From Amycolatopsis japonica (GTDB lineage: Bacteria > Actinomycetota > Actinomycetes > Mycobacteriales > Pseudonocardiaceae), in assembly GCF_000732925.1 (NCBI RefSeq), contig NZ_CP008953.1, forward strand, positions 5,332,001 through 5,396,000: 64,000 nucleotides of DNA, written 5' to 3'. Below the pieces are notes generated by a model. It was not told where the DNA came from. It searched no databases and saw nothing but the letters and a program-made list of their open reading frames with translations. The position numbers and the translations under genes are program-made. Positions 51,657 to 60,596 of this stretch are shown here, piece after piece (the stretch's first letter is position 1; each line of letters begins with the position of its first letter).

Positions 51657-52159
51657 ATCGCCGGGAGCAGGTCCAGCACCGAGGTCCACGCGGTTTCCGG
51701 GGTGAGCCTCGTGGTCGTGACCCCGGCGGAGGCGAGCGTGTCGAGATGGCGCCGCCACGCCGGATGGTGCACCCGGGTGTCCTGGATCTGGTAGCCCAGC
51801 ACGATCGTGATGCCCGGCGTGCCGAGGACGTCGCCGAGCAGGGTCAGCGCCTGGTTGTCGGCGATGCCCAGCGCCAGTTTCGCCACGGAGTTGGCGGAGG
51901 CGGGCGCGAACAGGAACACCTCCGGATCCGGATGCGGGCGGGGTTCGCCCGGTAGCCGGGAGGTGCTGCGGACCGGCAGCTCGGTGCACTTTTCCAGGTC
52001 ACCGAGCCCGCCGGTCGTCTCCAGCCAGCGGGCCGCGGTGGGGGTCAGCGTGATCGCGAGCTCCCAGCCGCGGTCCGCGGCCGGTTTCGCGAGCTGCGCG
52101 GCGAACCGGGTGTCCAGTCCGCCGCACGAGCTCGCGACCAGGCCGAGGACCCTGCTCAC
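51653..52159 (-). CDS. Flavoprotein (CoaC/UbiX-type fold)
   Basis: A 168-aa homo-oligomeric flavin-containing Cys decarboxylase (HFCD)-like protein. The N-terminal LGLVASSCGGLDTRFA is the flavin strand-loop, followed by VFLFAPASANSVAKLALGIADNQAL, the region that carries the Pro-Ala-Ser-Ala-Asn flavin motif. It is too short for CoaBC, which is encoded elsewhere (61896-63116). The GTG start overlaps the rsmB stop (GTGA), so it is co-translated with the fmt-rsmB pair. Substrate unknown. Confidence 0.85.
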   Translation of the reverse strand: MSRVLGLVASSCGGLDTRFAAQLAKPAADRGWELAITLTPTAARWLETTGGLGDLEKCTELPVRSTSRLPGEPRPHPDPEVFLFAPASANSVAKLALGIADNQALTLLGDVLGTPGITIVLGYQIQDTRVHHPAWRRHLDTLASAGVTTTRLTPETAWTSVLDLLPAI

Positions 52160-53592
52160 CCGGCGGTGTCCGGCTTCCGCAGCACGGCGCAGAACATCGC
52201 GTCCGTGCCGTGGCGGTGCGGCCACAGCTGGACGTACGGGCCGTTGCCGAGCTGCGGGACGCCGGGGAAGAACTCCCGCGCGTCGACGATCTGGGCACCG
52301 GCGCGGCGCGCGGTCTCCCCCACGACGCCTTCGGTCTCGGCCAGATGCGGCGAGCAGACGACGTAGGTGACGATGCCGCCGGGCCGGACCAGGTCCAGTG
52401 CCGCGGTGATCAGCTGGCCCTGCAGTTTCGTCAGGTCCGCGATGTCGCTGGGCTGGCGGCGCCAGCGTGCCTCGGGGCGGCGCCGCAGTGAGCCGAGACC
52501 GCTGCACGGCGCGTCGACGAGGACGCGGTCGTAGCCCGGTTCGAGACCGGTCTCGCGGCCGTCGGCGACGTGCACGGTCACCGGCAGGTCCTGGACGGCC
52601 TTCTCGATCAGCTTCGCGCGGTGCGGGGCCTTTTCGACGGCGTCGACGGTCGCGCCCGCGGCCACCGCGAGCGCGCCGAGCAGCGCCGCCTTGCCGCCCG
52701 GACCGGCGCACAGGTCCAGCCACCGCACGTCGGTGCCGGAGACCGGGACCCTCGTGACGGCGTAGGCGCACAGCTGGCTGCCCTCGTCCTGGACCGCGGC
52801 CAGCTTTTCCTTGATCGGCTCGAGGTCGCCGGGGTCACCGGAGCCCGCGGGCAGCCGGACGCCATAGGGCGAGTACGGCGCGACGTCGCCACCGGTGATG
52901 GCGGCCAGCTCCTCGGCGCTGATCTCGCCGGGCCGGGCGACCAGGTGGACGTCGGGGCGGTCGTCGTCGGCCTCCAGTGCCGCCTTCAGCTCCGCGCCCT
53001 TGTCCCCCAAGGCTTCCGCGAACGACCGCGCTACCCAGCGCGGATGCGCCGTCCGCAGGGCGTAGGCGCCGATCGGGTCGGCGGCCTCGTCGGGGGCCAG
53101 CTCGTTCAGCCAGGTCTCTTCGTCCTTTTCGGACACCGAGCGCAGCACGGCGTTCACGAAACCCGCGATCCAGGAACCGACTTCGGCGCGGACGAGGTCC
53201 ACAGTGGACCCGACAGCGGCGTGCTGGGGGATGCGAGTGCGCAGCAGCTGGTACGCGCCGAGCCGGAGGCCGTCCAGCACGATGGCGTCGACCTTCTCCA
53301 GCGGACGGTCCAGGCAGGCCGCGATGACGGCGTCCAGCATGCCGACCGCGCGGCAGGTGCCGTAGGTCAGTTCGGTGGCCAGCGCCGCGTCGCGGCCGGA
53401 GATCCGGCGGTTGCGCAGCAGTTGCGGCAGCACCAGGTTCGCGTACGCGTCGTCTTCGCGGACCGCGCGCAGGACGTCGAAGGCGACCTGCCGGGCCGGG
53501 TCGATCTGCGGCGGGCGGCTGGGCCCTTCCTTGCGCGGGGCCGGGCGGCCTCGCTGCGGCCTCGACGGCCGGCGTTCCCTACGCTCGTTCAC
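52156..53592 (-). CDS. rsmB: 16S rRNA (cytosine-967-C5)-methyltransferase
   Basis: RsmB (Sun/Fmu) methylates C967 of 16S rRNA. The 478-aa product has a basic N-terminal extension, a NusB-like RNA-binding domain (about 35-170; [24 protein letters not shown]) and the SAM methyltransferase ([41 protein letters not shown] with catalytic Cys, [13 protein letters not shown]). GTG 53592 overlaps the fmt stop, and the stop overlaps the flavoprotein start. Confidence 0.95.
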   Translation of the reverse strand: MNERRERRPSRPQRGRPAPRKEGPSRPPQIDPARQVAFDVLRAVREDDAYANLVLPQLLRNRRISGRDAALATELTYGTCRAVGMLDAVIAACLDRPLEKVDAIVLDGLRLGAYQLLRTRIPQHAAVGSTVDLVRAEVGSWIAGFVNAVLRSVSEKDEETWLNELAPDEAADPIGAYALRTAHPRWVARSFAEALGDKGAELKAALEADDDRPDVHLVARPGEISAEELAAITGGDVAPYSPYGVRLPAGSGDPGDLEPIKEKLAAVQDEGSQLCAYAVTRVPVSGTDVRWLDLCAGPGGKAALLGALAVAAGATVDAVEKAPHRAKLIEKAVQDLPVTVHVADGRETGLEPGYDRVLVDAPCSGLGSLRRRPEARWRRQPSDIADLTKLQGQLITAALDLVRPGGIVTYVVCSPHLAETEGVVGETARRAGAQIVDAREFFPGVPQLGNGPYVQLWPHRHGTDAMFCAVLRKPDTAG

Positions 53593-54515
53593 TGCAGGCG
53601 CTCTCCTTGTTCGATCCTCGTACCGCGCGCCCAGTCGGTGGCCGCCATCCGCTTCTTCCCCTGCGCCTGCACCTCGCCCAGCCGCACCGGCTTCGACGCC
53701 GTGCCGACCAGCACCCGCTTGCGCTCCACGACGAGTTCGCCGGGCGGGGGCCCCGGCTCGTCCACGACCGTCACCGGGCCGAGTTTCAGCCGCTCGCCCC
53801 GGAACTCCGCCCACGCGCCCGGCTCCGGCGTGACCGCGCGGATCTGCCGGTCGACCGCGGCGGCCGGGTCGGCGAACGACACGCGCGCGTCCTCGACGGT
53901 CACCTTGGGCGCGTAGCTCACGCCGTCGCCGGTCTGCTCGACCGCGCGCAGCGAACCGTCGGCGATTCCGTCCATCGTGGACACGAGCAGTTTCGCCCCG
54001 GACTCCGCCAGCCTGCCGAGCAGTTCGCCCGCGGTGTCGGTGGCGGCGATCTGCTCGGTGACCACGCCGTAGACCGGGCCCGCGTCGAGTTCCTTGACGA
54101 TGCGGAACGTCGAGGCGCCGGTGATCTCGTCCCCGGCGCGGATCGCGGCCTGGACCGGCGCGGCGCCGCGCCACGCGGGCAGCAGCGAGAAGTGCAGGTT
54201 GACCCAGCCGTGCGCCGGGATGTCCAGCGCGGCCTGAGGCAGCAACGCCCCGTACGCGACCACGGGGCACGCGTCGGGCGCGATCTCCGCGAGCCGGGCG
54301 AGGAACGCGGGGTCGCTCGCCTTCGGCGGGGTCAGCACCTCGATCCCGTGCTCGTCGGCCAGCGCGCCGATCGGCGATCGGACGACGCGGCGGCCGCGGC
54401 CTGCCTGGGCGTCCGGACGGGTCACGACGGCGACGACCTCGTGCTGCTCGGACGCGAGGAACGCGCGCAGCGACGGGACCGCGGGTTCGGGGGTGCCGGC
54501 GAAGACGAGGCGCAT
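53589..54515 (-). CDS. fmt: Methionyl-tRNA formyltransferase
   Basis: Formylates initiator Met-tRNA using 10-formyl-tetrahydrofolate. The 308-aa product has [55 protein letters not shown] (folate and catalytic Asn-His region, read in segments) and the C-terminal OB-like domain. ATG 54515 fits the family start; a TTG one codon upstream is also open. It is followed by rsmB with a GTGA overlap. Confidence 0.96.
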   Translation of the reverse strand: MRLVFAGTPEPAVPSLRAFLASEQHEVVAVVTRPDAQAGRGRRVVRSPIGALADEHGIEVLTPPKASDPAFLARLAEIAPDACPVVAYGALLPQAALDIPAHGWVNLHFSLLPAWRGAAPVQAAIRAGDEITGASTFRIVKELDAGPVYGVVTEQIAATDTAGELLGRLAESGAKLLVSTMDGIADGSLRAVEQTGDGVSYAPKVTVEDARVSFADPAAAVDRQIRAVTPEPGAWAEFRGERLKLGPVTVVDEPGPPPGELVVERKRVLVGTASKPVRLGEVQAQGKKRMAATDWARGTRIEQGERLQ

Positions 54516-54628
54516 CAACGCACCTCCGCCGGGGGGACGGGTACCTCTGACTGGGCGAACATCGCCGCTCAGTCTAGAAGGAGCTCACCACCCCGGCGCG
54601 CTCGCTCTCCCTCTGCGATGCGGCGGAT

Positions 54629-54681
54629 GCTAGGAACGGTCCTTTCCTTGCGAAATTTGCAAGGAAAGGACCGTTCCTAGC
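54629..54681. repeat. Family-C palindrome C2
   Basis: Perfect 23-bp stem GCTAGGAACGGTCCTTTCCTTGC (54629-54651) with its complement at 54659-54681 and loop GAAATTT. It lies downstream of ggt and upstream of fmt, both on the minus strand. A further imperfect hairpin (about 54682-54711) separates it from the ggt stop. Confidence 0.85.
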
Positions 54682-54720
54682 GCGCGAAAGGGCCGAAGAG
54701 GCCTTCGCGAGCGAGGCGTC

Positions 54721-56532
54721 CTAACGCGGCGGCCAGGGCAGCACGACGGCCGCCGAGCCGCCTCCCCGGCGCGTGGGTTCGGCCGCGGCGAGCCACCGGC
54801 CGTCCCGCAGCCGTTCGACGCCGGTCGCCGCCCCGATCTCCGCGGGCGTCGTCGAGAAGCCCTGCCCCTTGGCCTTCAGCACCTTGAGCACCTCGGTCTG
54901 ATCCAGGAACGCCTGCTCGACCTGCGCGGCCGCGGAGTTCCGCTGCGAGGCGCGCGGTTCGGCGATCGCGTCGACCAGTTTCAGCCCGCGATCGATCCGG
55001 CCGGTGAGGATCTGCAGCACCGTGGTGATGATCGACGCGCCACCGGGCGAGCCGACGGCGAGGAACGGCTTGCCATGGTCGAGCACGATGGTCGGCGCCA
55101 TCGACGAACGCGGCCGCTTCGCCGGGCCCGGCAGGTTCGGGTCGGGCACGCCCGGCGTCACCGGGGTGAAGGAGAAGTCGGTCAGTTCGTTGTTGAGCAG
55201 GAAGCCGCGGCCCGGGACGACGATGCCGCTCCCGCCCTCCTGCTCGATGGTCAGCGTGTAGGCGACGACGTTGCCCCACCGGTCGGCGACCGTGAGATGC
55301 GTGGTGTTCTCGCCCTCGTACGGGGTCGGCGCGGGGTTCGCCCCGGCCACGCACGGGGTGGGCTTGCGCGGGTCCGCCGGCGCGACCGGACTGGTCCCGG
55401 CCTTCGCGGCGTCGATCAGGCACGCGCGGCTGTCGGCGAACTTCTGGCTGATCAGCTCCTTCGCCGGGACGTCGACGAAGGCCGGGTCGCCGATCCACCG
55501 GTTGCGGTCGGCGAAGGCGTACCGGGTCGACTCCAGGAAGTAGTGCAGGTAGTCGGCCTTCTCCAGCTTCGAGAGCTTCGTGTTCTCGAGGATGTTCAGT
55601 GCCTCGCCGACGGTCAGCCCGCCGGACGAGGGCGCGGGCATGCCGTAGACGTCGAGACCGCGGTACTGGGTCTTCGTCGGCTTCCGCTCGACGACGCGGT
55701 ACTTCGCGAGGTCGGCCGCGGTCATGTCACCGGGGCGCACCTTCAGCGTCGACGCGGGGTCGACCGGCGGCTTCCGCACGGTGTCGACGACGTCCGCGCC
55801 GATCGGGCCGCGGTAGAGCACGTCGGTGCCCTTCGCGGCGAGCTGCGCGTACGTGCCCGCGAGGTCCGGGTTCTTGAACGTCGTGCCGACCGCGGGCGGC
55901 GCGCCGCCGGGCAGGTACAGCGACCGGGTGGACGGGAACGCCGAGAACCGGGCGGCGTTGTTCGCGATCTGGGTGTTGAAGGTCTGGTCGACGGTGAAAC
56001 CCTTGCGGGCGAGGTCTTCGGCGGGTTTGACCGCCTTCGCCAGCGACTTGGTCCCCCACTTGCGCAGGGCTTCCTGCCAGGTGGCGGGCGTACCGGGGAC
56101 GCCGACGCCCAGTCCGCTGGTGACGGCCTCGGCGAACGGGATCGCCTTGCCGTTCTCGACGAAGAGGTTCTCGTTCGCGGTCGACGGGGCGGTCTCGCGG
56201 CCGTCGAGGGTGTGCACCTTGCCGGAGCGCGCGTCGTAGTAGACGAAGAAGCCGCCACCGCCGAATCCGGCGGAAAACGGGTCGGTGACGCCGAGGGCGG
56301 CGGCGGTCGCGACGGCGGCGTCGACGGCGTTGCCACCCTCGCGCAGGATCTTCGTGCCGATCGCGGTCGCGTCCGCGTCGATACTCGACACCGCGCCCAG
56401 ATAGCCGACGGCGGTGGGCGATTTGGGTGTCGGTGGCGCTGCCGCCGCCATCCCCGGCGCGGCGGCGCCGACCAGGACGGCGATCGCGGTGACTGCGGTG
56501 ATGCGTACCGGAGTGCTTCTGTGCGCGGCCAT
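54721..56532 (-). CDS. ggt: Gamma-glutamyltransferase, secreted
   Basis: A Ntn-hydrolase that transfers or hydrolyses gamma-glutamyl groups, for example from glutathione. The 603-aa precursor has a signal peptide (about 1-32) and should self-cleave before Thr410, the nucleophile in GENTTHLTVADRWGN. Other family blocks are EGGNAVDAAVATAAAL, GFGGGGFFVYYD, GVPGTPATWQEAL and GRGFLLNNELTDFS. It is divergent from the secreted C15-like gene, with 97 bp between starts. Confidence 0.94.
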   Translation of the reverse strand: MAAHRSTPVRITAVTAIAVLVGAAAPGMAAAAPPTPKSPTAVGYLGAVSSIDADATAIGTKILREGGNAVDAAVATAAALGVTDPFSAGFGGGGFFVYYDARSGKVHTLDGRETAPSTANENLFVENGKAIPFAEAVTSGLGVGVPGTPATWQEALRKWGTKSLAKAVKPAEDLARKGFTVDQTFNTQIANNAARFSAFPSTRSLYLPGGAPPAVGTTFKNPDLAGTYAQLAAKGTDVLYRGPIGADVVDTVRKPPVDPASTLKVRPGDMTAADLAKYRVVERKPTKTQYRGLDVYGMPAPSSGGLTVGEALNILENTKLSKLEKADYLHYFLESTRYAFADRNRWIGDPAFVDVPAKELISQKFADSRACLIDAAKAGTSPVAPADPRKPTPCVAGANPAPTPYEGENTTHLTVADRWGNVVAYTLTIEQEGGSGIVVPGRGFLLNNELTDFSFTPVTPGVPDPNLPGPAKRPRSSMAPTIVLDHGKPFLAVGSPGGASIITTVLQILTGRIDRGLKLVDAIAEPRASQRNSAAAQVEQAFLDQTEVLKVLKAKGQGFSTTPAEIGAATGVERLRDGRWLAAAEPTRRGGGSAAVVLPWPPR

Positions 56533-56629
56533 GGCGCGAGTCTGCCCCGCCTGTCCACCCCGGACAAGACCCGCCGAGACCTGCGTTCGTCGGTGGTGCG
56601 GCCGTGGCGGGATGAGCAGAATGCGGGCC

Positions 56630-58009
56630 ATGAAGACTCCCGGCAGGCGGTGGGGCGCCTTCCTCCCGCTGCTCATCGCACTTCCCGTCCTCGCTGTCCC
56701 CGGTGTCGCGCAGGCAGAAGGCGCGAGCGCCTGCTTCGACGACTCCGCCGCGATCACCGTCGAGGAGAAGCGGCTCACCGCGACCATGCCTTCGGGTGGT
56801 CCGGCGGTCGGCCCGGAACTCGTCCGGCTCGCCGGATTCGACAAGCTCGTCTCCGACTTCACGGCGCGCCTCTGCGCCACGAAGACCGCTTTGCGGGCCG
56901 AGAAGCTCGCCGAGACCGCCGGTGAGGGGCTCTGGCGCACCGCGGTCGACCGCGCGCAGGGCCGCCGTCCGGATCTCGGCAGCATCGACAAGGCCGACGA
57001 CCGGCCGCTCTACTGGGCCCGCCTCCAGATGAGCAAGGCGTTGCGGCAGTGGACGCCGCGTTTCCCGCTGTCCGCGCCCGCCCGGGCGGAGCTGCTGAAG
57101 ACGTTCGACTTCGGCGCGCGGGGACTCGACGATTCCCGCTTCCCCGCCGGTCCGAAGCTGCGGCGGGTGCTGGTGAGCGGGTTCGATCCGTTCACCCTCA
57201 ACGGCGCGGGCGTCCGCATCGCGAACCCGTCGGGCGCGGCGGCGCTGCATCTCGACGGCAAGACCATCCAGACGCCGACCGGGCCCGCGCTGGTGCAGGC
57301 CGTGTCGTTCCCGGTGGTGTGGCGCTACTTCGACGCCGGAATCGTCGAGGCCGCCTACGGCCAGGCGTTCAAGGACCGGTTCCGCCGTCCGGAGCTGATC
57401 ATGACGATCAGTCAGGGTCGTCCCGGCCGCTTTGACATCGAGCGGTGGGCCGGCGCGTGGCGCGGCGGTTCGCCGGACAACCTCGACGAGCCCGTCCGCG
57501 GCCAGGTCCCGCCCGCCGACGGCTGGCCGCAGCCGGACGTCCAGTTCATCGAAACCACGCTGCCGTACGAAAAGATGCTCGCCGCGCCCGCCGGGGCGTA
57601 TCAGGTGCTGTACAACGAGGCGTTCTGCGTCTGGCCGGACAGCACGAAACCGGGGACGGGGACCGCGGTGTGCCGGACGGACGCGCCGAAGCCCGGTGAG
57701 GTCGCCGCTTCCGGTGGCGGCGGCAACTACCTGAGCAACGAGTCCATGTATCGCAGCAACCGGCTCCGGACGGGCCTCGGTCTGACCGGGATCGCGGGCG
57801 GGCACCTGCACACCCCCGTCCTCGGCACGCCCACCGATCCTTCGGCCCTGACCGACGCCGATTTCGAGGCGCGGCGGGCGGCGATCTCATCGCAGATCGT
57901 CACGCTGCTCACCGCCGCTCTGGGCGGCTCCGCCACGAAGGCCGCTTCGCCCGCTCCGGGCGCCTCGGCCCGCGCCGACGTCCTCGCGACCCCCGGCACG
58001 ACCCTCTGA
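56630..58009 (+). CDS. Secreted pyroglutamyl-peptidase (C15)-like protein with Cys-to-Ser change
   Basis: A 459-aa exported protein. Residues 1-29 are a signal peptide and about 30-175 a unique helical segment. From about 178 it resembles pyrrolidone-carboxylate peptidase: RRVLVSGFDPFTLN (family VLVTGFxPF), IANPSGAAALHLDG, MTISQGRPGRFDIERW with a candidate Glu271, and GGHLHTPVLG with His392/394. In the nucleophile position (family Y-V-C-N) the sequence is NYLSN, so Ser369 replaces Cys. The protein is longer than the 200-aa cytoplasmic enzymes. It may be a non-canonical peptidase or a binding protein. ATG 56621 is an alternative start. B4 follows the stop. Confidence 0.6.
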   Translation: MKTPGRRWGAFLPLLIALPVLAVPGVAQAEGASACFDDSAAITVEEKRLTATMPSGGPAVGPELVRLAGFDKLVSDFTARLCATKTALRAEKLAETAGEGLWRTAVDRAQGRRPDLGSIDKADDRPLYWARLQMSKALRQWTPRFPLSAPARAELLKTFDFGARGLDDSRFPAGPKLRRVLVSGFDPFTLNGAGVRIANPSGAAALHLDGKTIQTPTGPALVQAVSFPVVWRYFDAGIVEAAYGQAFKDRFRRPELIMTISQGRPGRFDIERWAGAWRGGSPDNLDEPVRGQVPPADGWPQPDVQFIETTLPYEKMLAAPAGAYQVLYNEAFCVWPDSTKPGTGTAVCRTDAPKPGEVAASGGGGNYLSNESMYRSNRLRTGLGLTGIAGGHLHTPVLGTPTDPSALTDADFEARRAAISSQIVTLLTAALGGSATKAASPAPGASARADVLATPGTTL

Positions 58010-58015
58010 CCCCAC

Positions 58016-58077
58016 GCATTTCGTCCTCTGGATGCGATGGTTCGCTGTCGAACTACCGCATTCAGAGGACGAAACGC
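58016..58077. repeat. Family-B palindrome B4
   Basis: TTTCGTCCTCTGGATGCG (58019-58036) pairs with 58057-58074 with one G-U wobble; inside, GTTCG/CGAAC (58040-58044, 58049-58053) closes a CTGT tetraloop. The inner stem differs from B1 (CTTGC/GCAAG) on both sides, so pairing is kept while sequence changes. It lies at a convergent junction 8 bp before the priA stop. Confidence 0.85.
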
Positions 58078-58084
58078 GGGGGCG

Positions 58085-60175
58085 TTAGATGAGTTCCAGC
58101 GGGTCCAGCTGGATCCGGATGGGCTCGGACGCCTTGCGCGCGTCCCGGCGCGCGGCCGCGGCGTGGACGGCGGCGGCGAGCGCCTTCCCGTCCGGACGCG
58201 CGACGCGCACCAGGGCCCGCTCCCGTTCGGCGTTGCCGTCCTCGTCGACCTCGCCGAGCGGCACCGGGCCCAGCACCTCGCCGCTCTCCGGGAGGGCGAG
58301 GTCGTCGAGCAGTCCGGCGACCGCGTCCGGCGTGCCTTCGATACTCGCCATCCGCATCGCGGGCGGGAAACCGAGTTCGCGCCGCTCGGCCAGTTCGAGG
58401 CTCGCGTGCCAGCCCGGGTCCCAGCGCACCAGCGCCTGCACCACGGAAAGGCCCGCTTCCGCGCCGACGAACACGCGACCGCCTTCGGTTCCCGGCCGCA
58501 CCAGGGCCGCCGCCGCCATCCAGCGCCGCAGGGTCTCCTCCCCCGCGCGCAGGTCCTGCCGCCCCAGCAGCGCCCAGCCGTCCAGCAGCAGCGCCGCGCC
58601 GTAACCGCCTTCCGCGACCGGCTCGGCGCCCGGCGTGCACACGACCAGCGCCGGTTTTCCGGGCACCGAAGCCAAAACCTCCGTCGCGCCCGAGGTCCGC
58701 ACGGGGAATCCGGAGAACGCGCGGCCCAGTTCCTCCGCGGTGCGCTTCGACCCGACGACGACCGCCCGCAGCCGCACCGAACCGCATGCGGCGCAATGGA
58801 AGTTCGTCTCGGGGACGCCGCACCACCGGCAGGCCGGCGGCCTCGGCGCGCCGTCGATCAGCCCGCCCGGCAAGGAAAGCGGGCCGGCGCACCGACGGCA
58901 GTGCGCTGACGTCCGGCAGTTGCCGCACGCGAGCCCCGGGACGTACCCGCGACGTGGAACCTGCACCAGCACGGGGAATCCGCCCGCCAGCGACTGCCGC
59001 GCCGCCTCGAAGGCGACCGACGGGAGCCGCGCGGCCTTGGCCGCTTCGTCCCGCGCGACGTCGAAGTCCTCGCCGACCGGCGTGACCCTCGGCGCCGCCG
59101 CCCGAAGTTCCGGCCGGGCGGCCACGAGAGGCTGCGCCCAGCCAGATTCCACCAGGAACTGCGCTTCGGCGGTGCGCGCGAAACCGGCGACGAGCATGGA
59201 GCCCTTCGCGGCGTGCGCGCGGTCCATCAGCACGTCACGGACGTGTGGATACGGCGCGTGCTGGTCGAGGTGGACGTCGTCGCCGTCGTCCCACACCACG
59301 AACAGGCCGGGATCGGCGACCGGCGCGAACATCGCCGCGCGCGTGCCGACGACGACGCGCACCGCGCCGCGCAGCACCGCGAGCCAACGGCGATACCGCT
59401 CGGCGGGGCCGAGCCCCGCGATCAACGCGACCACGGAATCGGCGCCCAGCAAGGAAACGCACGCGTCGTGCAGCCGGGTCAGGTCACGATGGTCGGGTAC
59501 GACCATGACCACACCCCGGCCCGCGGAAGCCGCGACGGCGGCCGCTTCGGCGAGGCGACGCGGCCAGTCCTCCCCCGGCAGCGCCTGCCAGACCGCGTTG
59601 GCCGGACGCCGTTCCGCGACGGCCTCCAGGAACGCCGGACCGCTCTGGTACTTCTCCCAGGCGGTGGTTTCGGGCGGCTCCGGCGTCGGCGCGGGTTCGG
59701 CGGGCGGTTCACCCTCGGCCTTCGCGTGCCGGGACGGGATCGCGAGCCGCAGGACGTCGCTGAGTGTGCCGCCGTAGCGGTCCGCGACGGACCGGCAGAG
59801 CGTGAGCAGCGCCGGGGGCAGCACGGGCTCGCTGGAGGTCACCCTGTCGATGTAGGCGAGCTTCCCGGTGAACTCCGTGGTGTCGGCGCGCTCGACCAGG
59901 TACCCGTCGACGAGCTGACCCGCGAACCGGACCCGCACCCGGCAGCCGGGGACGGCGGTTTCGTGCAGTTTCTCGGGGATCCGGTAGTCGAAGGTGCGGT
60001 CGAGATGGGTGAGCGGGATGTCCACGACGATCCGCGCGACCGGGTTCTCGGGCGCGGGGTTCTGCGCCCCGCGACGGCTGGCCGTTTTCGCGCGCGACGG
60101 CTTGGCCTTCCGCGCCGGCTCGGCCTTCGGCTCCGGAAGGTCCCACAGAGGGGTCGGTTCGGGACTGCTGCTCAC
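58085..60175 (-). CDS. priA: PriA-like primosomal protein N', helicase-degenerate
   Basis: PriA recognises stalled forks and restarts replication. The 696-aa product keeps the N-terminal DNA-binding domain (ARIVVDIPLTHLDRTFDY, GCRVRVRFAGQLVDGYLVE) and the zinc-binding cysteines (CGNCRTSAHCRRC, CRWCGVPETNFHCAACG). The helicase core is eroded: the place of the GxTGSGKT Walker A reads ALPGEDW, and the DEEH box reads WDDGDD. Loss of helicase motifs is known for actinobacterial PriA. GTG 60175 starts at MSSSPEPTPLW; the longer upstream reading runs through the 21-bp repeats and is rejected. Confidence 0.92.
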   Translation of the reverse strand: MSSSPEPTPLWDLPEPKAEPARKAKPSRAKTASRRGAQNPAPENPVARIVVDIPLTHLDRTFDYRIPEKLHETAVPGCRVRVRFAGQLVDGYLVERADTTEFTGKLAYIDRVTSSEPVLPPALLTLCRSVADRYGGTLSDVLRLAIPSRHAKAEGEPPAEPAPTPEPPETTAWEKYQSGPAFLEAVAERRPANAVWQALPGEDWPRRLAEAAAVAASAGRGVVMVVPDHRDLTRLHDACVSLLGADSVVALIAGLGPAERYRRWLAVLRGAVRVVVGTRAAMFAPVADPGLFVVWDDGDDVHLDQHAPYPHVRDVLMDRAHAAKGSMLVAGFARTAEAQFLVESGWAQPLVAARPELRAAAPRVTPVGEDFDVARDEAAKAARLPSVAFEAARQSLAGGFPVLVQVPRRGYVPGLACGNCRTSAHCRRCAGPLSLPGGLIDGAPRPPACRWCGVPETNFHCAACGSVRLRAVVVGSKRTAEELGRAFSGFPVRTSGATEVLASVPGKPALVVCTPGAEPVAEGGYGAALLLDGWALLGRQDLRAGEETLRRWMAAAALVRPGTEGGRVFVGAEAGLSVVQALVRWDPGWHASLELAERRELGFPPAMRMASIEGTPDAVAGLLDDLALPESGEVLGPVPLGEVDEDGNAERERALVRVARPDGKALAAAVHAAAARRDARKASEPIRIQLDPLELI

Positions 60176-60217
60176 CCGGTGATCTCTACCAGACACTGTC
60201 GCCAGTGCCCGCCACCG

Positions 60218-60276
60218 CGTGCAATGAACGGTCCGTTGCTTGCGAAATTTGCAAGGAAAGGACCTTTCATTGCACG
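60218..60276. repeat. Family-C palindrome C3
   Basis: 26-bp stem (60218-60243 with 60251-60276), three mismatches, loop GAAATTT as in C2. The base CGTGCAATGAA/TTCATTGCACG pairs apart from the internal mismatches, although it differs from the base of C1 and C2. Confidence 0.8.
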
Positions 60277-60321
60277 GCTGCTGGAGCCATCTCGCGGTGG
60301 AGTGCTGTGAAGGCCTCCCGA

Positions 60322-60376
60322 GTACATGAAGGCCCCCTTCCTTGCGCCTAGGTACAGGAAGGACCCCTTCATGTAC
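60322..60376. repeat. Family-A palindrome A7
   Basis: GTACATGAAGGCCCCCTTCCT (60322-60342) pairs with the arm 60356-60376 with three mismatches. The apex TTGCGCCTAGGTAC is identical to that of A3 at 16133-16187, although the two loci are 44 kb apart. Confidence 0.8.
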
Positions 60377-60434
60377 CTCCGGCAAGCAGCGACGCGCCAG
60401 CACCACGCAGGCCGGGGTCTCAACCTGGCAGCCT

Positions 60435-60503
60435 CGCGTGATCGAACGGACGACACGCGTGATCCGGCGGACGACACGCGTGACTGGATGGACGACACAC
60501 GCG
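60435..60503. repeat. Family-D tandem 21-bp repeats
   Basis: Three 21-bp units start at 60435, 60456 and 60477, each CGCGTGAtc/ct followed by a variable stretch and GGACGACA, then a final CACGCG. Period and the CGCGTGATC...GACG layout match the array at 3163-3258. Confidence 0.8.
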
Positions 60504-60526
60504 CAACCAGGCTCCGACCCCAAACG

Positions 60527-60577
60527 CCGTGAAGGCCTCCTTCCCTACCCTCAAGGTAGGCAAGGAGGCCTTCACGG
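60527..60577. repeat. Family-A palindrome A8
   Basis: 23-bp stem (60527-60549 with 60555-60577) with one mismatch, loop CTCAA. Core CCGTGAAGGCCTCCTT with apical CCCTACC/GGTAG; near-identical to A2. It begins 20 bp beyond the metK stop on the minus strand and probably ends that transcript. Confidence 0.85.
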
Positions 60578-60596
60578 AACGGAATGCAACGACGGA

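Larger units (their letters stand above)
60176..60596. other. 421-bp non-coding palindrome island between metK and priA
   Basis: No gene is seen. It contains a family-C palindrome (60218-60276), an unpaired family-A half (GTGAAGGCCTCCC near 60307), family-A copies at 60322-60376 and 60527-60577, and the family-D 21-bp array (60435-60503). Confidence 0.8.

Noticed and set aside
60435-60503. CRISPR-like tandem repeats
   Set aside because: The 21-bp units are contiguous with no unique spacers and no cas genes are nearby.
60176-60523. N-terminal extension of priA with VVRRITR repeats
   Set aside because: The repeats are translated family-D DNA; the family start is at GTG 60175.
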